DNA of 50,432 nt from Hyalangium versicolor (GTDB taxonomy: Bacteria; Myxococcota; Myxococcia; Myxococcales; Myxococcaceae), in contig NZ_JAHXBF010000051.1 of the NCBI RefSeq assembly GCF_020103695.1, forward strand, positions 1 to 50,432, in the 5' to 3' direction. This document shows positions 45,745 to 50,432 of this stretch, piece after piece; position 1 is the first letter of the stretch; the number at the start of each line of letters is the position of its first letter. The notes under the pieces were generated by a model, which was given only the letters and a program-made list of their open reading frames with translations, was not told where the DNA came from and did not search any database. The position numbers and the translations under genes were made by a program.

Positions 45745-46734
45745 ATGAAGACCGCCATGAAGAAGCACCTCTCTGGCTCGCTGGCTGTGCTGTCGCTGCT
45801 GTCCGCAGGCTCCTCCTTCGCTCATGGCTCCCTCGAGGTCCCCGTCAGCCGGGTGTACAACTGCTACAAGGAAGGGCCGGAGAACCCCAAGACCGCTGCC
45901 TGCAAGGCCGCGGTGGCCGCGGGAGGCACCCAGGCTCTCTATGACTGGAACGGGGTGCGGCGCGGGGAGGCCAATGGACAGCACCAGCAGCAGATCCCCG
46001 ATGGCAAGCTTTGCAGCGCGAACAACGAGCTGTTCAAGGGATTGGATCTGCCCCGGACGGACTGGGCCGCGAGACTGATCGCCCCCAATGCCAACGGCCG
46101 GTTCGATTTCATCTATTACGCGACCGCACCCCATGCGTCGCGCTACCACCGGTTCTATGTGACGAAGAGTGGCTACAATCCCGCCCTGCCGCTCAAGTGG
46201 TCGGATCTGGAGTCCACGCCCTTCTGCGAAGTCGCCTCTGTTCCGCTCCAGAACAACCGCTACACGGTGAATTGTCCCTGGCCGGCGGGCAAGCAGGGCC
46301 GGCACGTCATCTACCATATCTGGCAGCGTTCAGACAGCCCGGAGGCCTTCTACGCCTGCACGGATGTCGACTTCGGCTCCGCGGCGCTCCAGGCCACGGA
46401 GTGGAAGGAATTGGAGCAGCAGGTCCAGGCGCATGAGGCGCTGCCCGCGGGGAGCCGGGTCACCTTCCGGGTGTTCGACCGGGATGGACGGGATGCGGAG
46501 CTTCACGATCTCTTGCTGACGGAGGAGCTGACTCCAGCAGAGAGCTGGCTCGTCCGGTTGGCCCGGCAGGTCAATGCCAGCTCTCGCTACGTGAGGGTGG
46601 GGACGCTGGGAGCCAAGGGAGAGATTGCCCCGATGGAGTCGGCCCAGGGCAACAGCGTCTACGTGAGGGAGGACGGGTACCGCTTCCAGATCGACGTCGA
46701 GAAGCCCGCGCCCACTCCGGACTGCAAGCATTGA
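45745..46734 (+). CDS. AA10 lytic polysaccharide monooxygenase
   Basis: 329 residues from ATG 45745; ATG 45757 is equally likely, since AAGGA lies 11 bases before it and abuts the first. The signal peptide ends SSFA, leaving His as the mature N-terminus (HGSLEVPVSRVYNCY). That is the first copper-brace residue of chitin/cellulose-active AA10 enzymes. The second His lies in APHASRYHRFYVT. RHVIYHIWQRSDSPEAFYACTDVDF is the family's closing segment with the axial aromatic. The C-terminal 110 residues form an extra domain of the GbpA-second-domain kind. It oxidatively cleaves crystalline polysaccharide outside the cell. Confidence 0.9.
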   Translation: MKTAMKKHLSGSLAVLSLLSAGSSFAHGSLEVPVSRVYNCYKEGPENPKTAACKAAVAAGGTQALYDWNGVRRGEANGQHQQQIPDGKLCSANNELFKGLDLPRTDWAARLIAPNANGRFDFIYYATAPHASRYHRFYVTKSGYNPALPLKWSDLESTPFCEVASVPLQNNRYTVNCPWPAGKQGRHVIYHIWQRSDSPEAFYACTDVDFGSAALQATEWKELEQQVQAHEALPAGSRVTFRVFDRDGRDAELHDLLLTEELTPAESWLVRLARQVNASSRYVRVGTLGAKGEIAPMESAQGNSVYVREDGYRFQIDVEKPAPTPDCKH

Positions 46735-46751
46735 TGAGGTGAGTGCTTCGG

Positions 46752-46774
46752 GGGCGGCCCGCGATAGGCCGCCC
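46752..46774 (+). terminator. Terminator of the monooxygenase gene
   Basis: GGGCGGCC (46752-46759) and GGCCGCCC (46767-46774) form a perfect eight-base stem with a seven-base loop, 17 bases after the stop. Confidence 0.5.
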
Positions 46775-46854
46775 TCGACCCATCCTCCCCCCGTGTCAGG
46801 GCTGCTCGCCTGGTCGCCCTTCTCCGCCTTCACCGTGTACTCGGGGAGTGCGGG

Positions 46855-46866
46855 TGACACGTGTCA
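46855..46866. promoter_or_regulatory. Perfect 12-base palindrome before iorAB
   Basis: TGACACGTGTCA lies 105 bases upstream of the iorA start. Perfect palindromes of this size are typical operators for TetR- or GntR-like dimers. No matching regulator gene is adjacent. Confidence 0.45.
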
Positions 46867-46971
46867 AGCCTGAAATACGGCGTGCGGAGTCGCGGCTTCG
46901 GCCGTATATGCTGACGCCATTTGCTGGTGGCCGACCTCGCAGCCACCTGAGACAACGACGAGAGGCGTGGC

Positions 46972-47439
46972 ATGGGAACGAAGCTCGACATCAACGGCGC
47001 GGTCCGCGAGGTGGAAGCCAGCGGCGACATGCCGCTGCTCTGGGTCCTGCGGGACCTTCTGCAACTGAGCGGGACGAAGTACGGCTGTGGAATGGCGCAG
47101 TGTGGGGCGTGTACGGTGCACCTCGACGGCAAGCCCGTTCGCTCCTGTGTCACTCCTGTCTCGAGTGTCGGTGAACGCAAGGTCACGACGATCGAGGGGC
47201 TGTCATCGGATGGTTCGCACCCCGTGCAGCGCGCATGGGCCGAGGCGGATGTCGTGCAGTGTGGTTACTGCCAGTCCGGTCAGATCATGACGGCCGTGGC
47301 GCTGCTCGACAAGAAGCCGGATCCGACGGACTCCGATATCGACGCCGCGCTGTCGGGCAACATCTGCCGCTGCGGGACGTACGAGCGCGTGCGCGAAGCG
47401 GTCCGGATCGCCGCGCGGCTGAAGCGAGGTGCCAGGTGA
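46972..47439 (+). CDS. iorA: Molybdenum hydroxylase small [2Fe-2S] subunit (isoquinoline 1-oxidoreductase alpha-like)
   Basis: 155 residues. Four Cys in CGMAQCGACTVHLDGKPVRSC form the plant-ferredoxin-type cluster, and CGYCQSGQ plus CRCGTY form the second cluster, the canonical pair of xanthine-oxidase-family small subunits. It passes electrons from the molybdenum subunit to an outside acceptor. There is no signal peptide of its own; it probably rides with the twin-arginine-exported large subunit. The stop overlaps the GTG start of the large-subunit gene (GTGA), so the two are coupled. Confidence 0.92.
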   Translation: MGTKLDINGAVREVEASGDMPLLWVLRDLLQLSGTKYGCGMAQCGACTVHLDGKPVRSCVTPVSSVGERKVTTIEGLSSDGSHPVQRAWAEADVVQCGYCQSGQIMTAVALLDKKPDPTDSDIDAALSGNICRCGTYERVREAVRIAARLKRGAR

Positions 47440-49571
47440 CCGTCTCGCGACGAGGATTCCTCTCCGGTGCGGCGGCGAGTACGGCGGGGCTGGTGATCAG
47501 CTTCTATGTGCCGAAGGTGGTTCATGCCGCGCCCAAGGCCGCGCAGCCACCGCTGCCGTCCCCGAACGCGTTCCTGCGGATCGGCAGTGATGACTCGGTC
47601 ACCGTCCTGCTCGCGCACTCCGAGATGGGGCAGGGCATCTGGACCGGCCTCGCGATGCTGATCGCGGAAGAGCTCGACTGTGACTGGTCGAAGGTGCGCA
47701 GCGAGCACGCACCCGCGGCACCGGTTTACGGCCACCCCGCCATGGGCATCCAGATGACGGGCGGGTCGACGTCCACGCACGGAGAGTTCGACCGGTACCG
47801 CAACGTCGGCGCGACGGCGAAGGTGCTGCTCCTGCGCGCGGCCGCATCCCGATGGAAGACCACGCCCGAGAAGCTCACCGCCGCGAACGGCGTGATCTCC
47901 TTCGGCGGCAAGACGCTGAAGTACGGCGAGGTCGCCGAGGAGGCGATGAAGCTGTCCCCTCCGAAGACGGTGAAGCTCAAGGATCCGAAGGAGTGGAAGC
48001 TGATCGGCACCAAGGTGCGCCGGCTCGACACGCCCGAGAAGATCACCGGCAAGGCGCAGTTCGGGATCGACGTCTCGTTCCCCGGTCTGCGGACCGCGGT
48101 CGTGCTGCGGCCGCCGGCCTTTGGCTCGAAGCTCGTGAAGTTCGACGGTGCCGATGCGCTGAAGGTCCCCGGCGTCGAGAAGGTCGTGCAGACCGCGAAC
48201 GGTGTCGCGGTGATCGCCAGCCACTTCTGGGCGGCGAAGCTCGGCCGCGATGCCGTCCGCGCGGAGTGGTCGACGCCCGAGGGCGGTGGTGCCAGCTCCG
48301 AGAAGATCCTCGCCGAGTTCCGCGACCTGGCACGCGAAGAGGGCACGACCGTTGCCGACACCGGCAAGGTGAAGGAGAAGCTCAACCTCTCCGCCAGCAA
48401 GCTCGAGGCGTCGTACGAGGTGCCGTATCTCGCGCACGCCATGATGGAGCCGCTCAACTGCACCGTGAAGATCGACGGTGATCGCTGCGAGATCTGGACG
48501 GGGAGCCAGTTCCAGACCGTCGACCAGGGCGCTGCGGCGGCCATCCTGGGCACGACGCCCGACAAGGTCACGCTGCACACCACGTTCCTCGGCGGTGGAT
48601 TCGGCCGCCGCGCGAACCCGGCGGCGGACTTCGTGTCCGAGGCCGTGATCGTCGCGAAGGCGGCCGGCGTCCCGGTCAAGGTCGTCTGGACGCGCGAGGA
48701 CGACATGCGCGGTGGGTACTACCGCCCCGCGTTCGTCCACCGCGTCCAGGTCGGCCTCGACAAGGCGGGCATGCCCGAGGCGTGGCATCACGTCATCGTC
48801 GGACAGTCGATCCTCGCGGGCACGCCGTTCGAGAAGTTCATGGTCCACAACGGCGTCGACGCGACGTCGGTCGAGGGCGTCCCCGAGTCGCCGTACCTCG
48901 AGGAACTGAAGGCAAAGCACGTCTCGCTGCACTCCCCGAAGACCCCGGTCACGGTGCTGTGGTGGCGCTCCGTGGGCAACACCCATACCGCGTTCGCGAT
49001 GGAGAGCATGATCGACGAGCTGGCGCACGCCGCCGGCAAGGATCCGCTCGCGTACCGCCTGGAGCTTTTGAAGGGCAAGCCTCGGTTCGCGCGCGCACTC
49101 GAGACGGCCGCGGCCAAGGCGGGGTGGGGAACGCCCGCCCCAGCGGGCCGGGCGCGTGGCCTCGCGGTGCACGAGTCGTTCGGCTCGATCATCGCCGAGG
49201 TCGCGGAGGTCTCGGTCGAGGGTGGCCGCATCAGGGTTCATGCGGTGACGGCGGCGGTCGACTGCGGAACCGCGGTCAACCCGATGGGAATCGAGGCTCA
49301 GGTCCAGGGCTCGATCGCGTTCGGGCTGACGGCGGTACTGCACGGCAAGCTGACCATCGAGGGCGGCCGGGTCGTCGAGAGCAACTTCCACGACTACCCC
49401 GCGCTGCGCATGTTCGAGATGCCGAAGATCCAAGTTCACGTGATCCCCAGTGACGCGAAGATGGGTGGCATCGGCGAGCCAGCGACCGCGCCCGTTGCAC
49501 CTGCCGTCGCGAATGCGGTGTTCGCGCTTACCAAGCAACGGCTGCGCACGCTGCCGCTGCGTCTCGCATAG
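47436..49571 (+). CDS. iorB: Molybdenum hydroxylase large subunit (isoquinoline 1-oxidoreductase beta-like)
   Basis: 711 residues from GTG 47436, which overlaps the small-subunit stop. VSRRGFLSGAAAS is a twin-arginine signal, so the folded complex is exported. HSEMGQGIWTGLAMLIAEELD, GGGFGRRANPAADF and MGGIGEPATAP are family motifs; Glu681 in the last is the catalytic base. No FAD subunit is present, as expected for this group, which uses a cytochrome acceptor. The substrate could be an N-heterocycle or an aldehyde; isoquinoline is only the name of the reference enzyme. Confidence 0.92.
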   Translation: MTVSRRGFLSGAAASTAGLVISFYVPKVVHAAPKAAQPPLPSPNAFLRIGSDDSVTVLLAHSEMGQGIWTGLAMLIAEELDCDWSKVRSEHAPAAPVYGHPAMGIQMTGGSTSTHGEFDRYRNVGATAKVLLLRAAASRWKTTPEKLTAANGVISFGGKTLKYGEVAEEAMKLSPPKTVKLKDPKEWKLIGTKVRRLDTPEKITGKAQFGIDVSFPGLRTAVVLRPPAFGSKLVKFDGADALKVPGVEKVVQTANGVAVIASHFWAAKLGRDAVRAEWSTPEGGGASSEKILAEFRDLAREEGTTVADTGKVKEKLNLSASKLEASYEVPYLAHAMMEPLNCTVKIDGDRCEIWTGSQFQTVDQGAAAAILGTTPDKVTLHTTFLGGGFGRRANPAADFVSEAVIVAKAAGVPVKVVWTREDDMRGGYYRPAFVHRVQVGLDKAGMPEAWHHVIVGQSILAGTPFEKFMVHNGVDATSVEGVPESPYLEELKAKHVSLHSPKTPVTVLWWRSVGNTHTAFAMESMIDELAHAAGKDPLAYRLELLKGKPRFARALETAAAKAGWGTPAPAGRARGLAVHESFGSIIAEVAEVSVEGGRIRVHAVTAAVDCGTAVNPMGIEAQVQGSIAFGLTAVLHGKLTIEGGRVVESNFHDYPALRMFEMPKIQVHVIPSDAKMGGIGEPATAPVAPAVANAVFALTKQRLRTLPLRLA

Positions 49572-49582
49572 GACTTCCTTCG

Positions 49583-50164
49583 ATGATGCGTATCTTCGTG
49601 ACGCTCGTGCTCGTTCTTGCCGGATGTGGTGGCAAGCAGACGGTGCCTTCCGCGGGCGAGAAGCCGGATGAGGCCACCGGTGTGGTTGCGTTCGGGACCG
49701 TGCGCGCGGTGCTCCAGCACCCGCGTTGTCAGAACTGCCATCCCGCGGGCGATGCGCCGCTGCAGGGCAATGAGGGCCGCGTGCACGCGATGAACGTGCA
49801 GCGTGGACCCACGGGGCATGGCATGGTGGGTGCCGAGTGCACGACGTGCCACGGCCCGGCGAATCCTCCGAGCAACTATGGCCTCCATGTCCCTCCCGGC
49901 AACATCAAGGGCTGGCACATGCCGAAGCCTGAGGAGAAGCTCGTGTTCGTCGGCGTTGCGCCGCGCGCACTGTGCGAGCAGATCAAGGACCCGGCGCGCA
50001 ACGGCGGCATGGACATGGCCGCGCTCCGCACCCACCTCGAGGACCCGCTCGTGAAGTGGGGGTGGAACCCGGGCTATGGCCGCGAGCCGGTGTCCACGCC
50101 GTACCCGGAGTTCATCGCCGCGTGGGAGACCTGGGCTGCCGCTGGCGCCCCGTGCCCCAACTGA
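49583..50164 (+). CDS. Di-haem cytochrome-c-like lipoprotein, likely acceptor of IorAB
   Basis: 193 residues. The lipobox is LAGC. Two haem-c attachment sites are present: CQNCH near residue 50 and CTTCH near residue 90. Further His and Met residues (GLHVPP, GWHM) could be distal ligands. It begins 11 bases after the large-subunit gene and is clearly co-transcribed. IorAB-type enzymes need a periplasmic cytochrome to take their electrons, and this protein fits that place. ATG 49586 is an alternative start one codon on. Confidence 0.85.
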   Translation: MMRIFVTLVLVLAGCGGKQTVPSAGEKPDEATGVVAFGTVRAVLQHPRCQNCHPAGDAPLQGNEGRVHAMNVQRGPTGHGMVGAECTTCHGPANPPSNYGLHVPPGNIKGWHMPKPEEKLVFVGVAPRALCEQIKDPARNGGMDMAALRTHLEDPLVKWGWNPGYGREPVSTPYPEFIAAWETWAAAGAPCPN

Positions 50165-50318
50165 TCAGGCTGGGCGCGTTCCTTCTGCTGGGGGCTCGAC
50201 GGTGTGCACCCGTTGGCCTCAGGCACGTGTCAGCCCTCGCCCGGGGTGGGAAGTCCTCTGGTTTGAGCGGCTGGGGATGGAATGTTTCGCATTCAATACG
50301 AATGGGTGGATGTGGGCT

Positions 50319-50432
50319 TGCCCCGGTTTAGTGGACACGGGAGTTATGCTGCCAACCTATCAGGTAGTGCGGCCCGTTCATAGTCCCTCGGGCTCAGGTA
50401 GCCGAGGCTCGAGTGTCGGCGCTTGCGGTTGT
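50319..50432 (-). mobile_element. IS3-family insertion sequence, one end only
   Basis: The terminal inverted repeat reads inward as TGCCCCGGTTTAGTGGACA (50319-50337), typical of IS3 ends that start with TG. The transposase gene follows at 50344 and runs off the window. Confidence 0.75.
50344..50432 (-). CDS. IS3-family transposase (OrfB), C-terminal end, partial
   Basis: The minus strand reads NRKRRHSSLGYLSPRDYERA and continues to a stop at 50344-50346. This is the conserved end of IS3 OrfB (RRRHSxLGYLSPxxYE). The rest lies beyond the window edge. The sequence differs from the IS3 remnant at 27830-27953, so they are separate elements. Confidence 0.88.
   Translation of the reverse strand, partial: NRKRRHSSLGYLSPRDYERAALPDRLAA

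Noticed and set aside
47280..49538. Long open frame antisense to iorB
   Set aside because: Same explanation; the sense strand carries all the molybdenum-hydroxylase motifs.

Overview
The window looks like a chromosomal segment of a myxobacterium, most likely from the Cystobacterineae (Archangium/Cystobacter/Melittangium-like). The evidence is its high GC content, many lipoproteins, an Oar-like TonB-dependent receptor with an N-terminal carboxypeptidase-regulatory domain, a giant Kelch-repeat protein with a MYXO-CTERM-like tail, and families largely confined to Myxococcota (DUF6310, DUF5953). All family assignments are by eye; no search was run.

Layout. 0-4.3 kb: a small secreted protein, then a lipoprotein with a nuclease-like C-terminus (DUF6310, SitA5-like) and its tightly coupled DUF5953 partner, divergent from a site-2-protease/TPR membrane protein. 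4.5-13 kb: an Oar-like receptor, a frameshifted zinc-metalloprotease-like gene, a class IV aminotransferase and two small secreted proteins. 13-18.8 kb: a TetR-controlled RND efflux operon whose TolC-like gene is truncated. 18.8-28 kb: accessory DNA holding a ferritin-like lipoprotein, an AraC regulator, a DUF4386/outer-membrane pair and the Kelch gene, divided by three sequences resembling tRNA/tmRNA 3' ends in one orientation. Two of these are near-identical direct repeats around the Kelch gene, and an IS3 transposase remnant abuts one.

28-36 kb: a DUF92/phytol-kinase-like fusion, then a compact five-gene operon that reads as a complete exopolysaccharide pathway: NfrA-like outer-membrane TPR protein, NfrB-like glycosyltransferase, UDP-GlcNAc 2-epimerase, DUF2334 deacetylase-like protein and a glycosidase-like lipoprotein. 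It resembles the E. coli phage N4 receptor glycan (NfrA/NfrB/WecB), but the synthase lacks the C-terminal c-di-GMP-binding region and the locus adds two possible polymer-modifying enzymes. This is the strongest candidate for an undescribed system here.

36-50 kb: a P450 coupled to a lipoprotein, an alphaproteobacterial-looking ilvD, an AraC regulator divergent from a frameshifted alpha/beta hydrolase, an MpaB-family oxygenase, a peptidoglycan-binding peptidase whose ribosome-binding site lies inside a 10-bp inverted repeat, a secreted protein divergent from an AA10 polysaccharide monooxygenase, and a molybdenum hydroxylase (iorAB) followed by a di-haem lipoprotein. An IS3-family element enters at the right edge.
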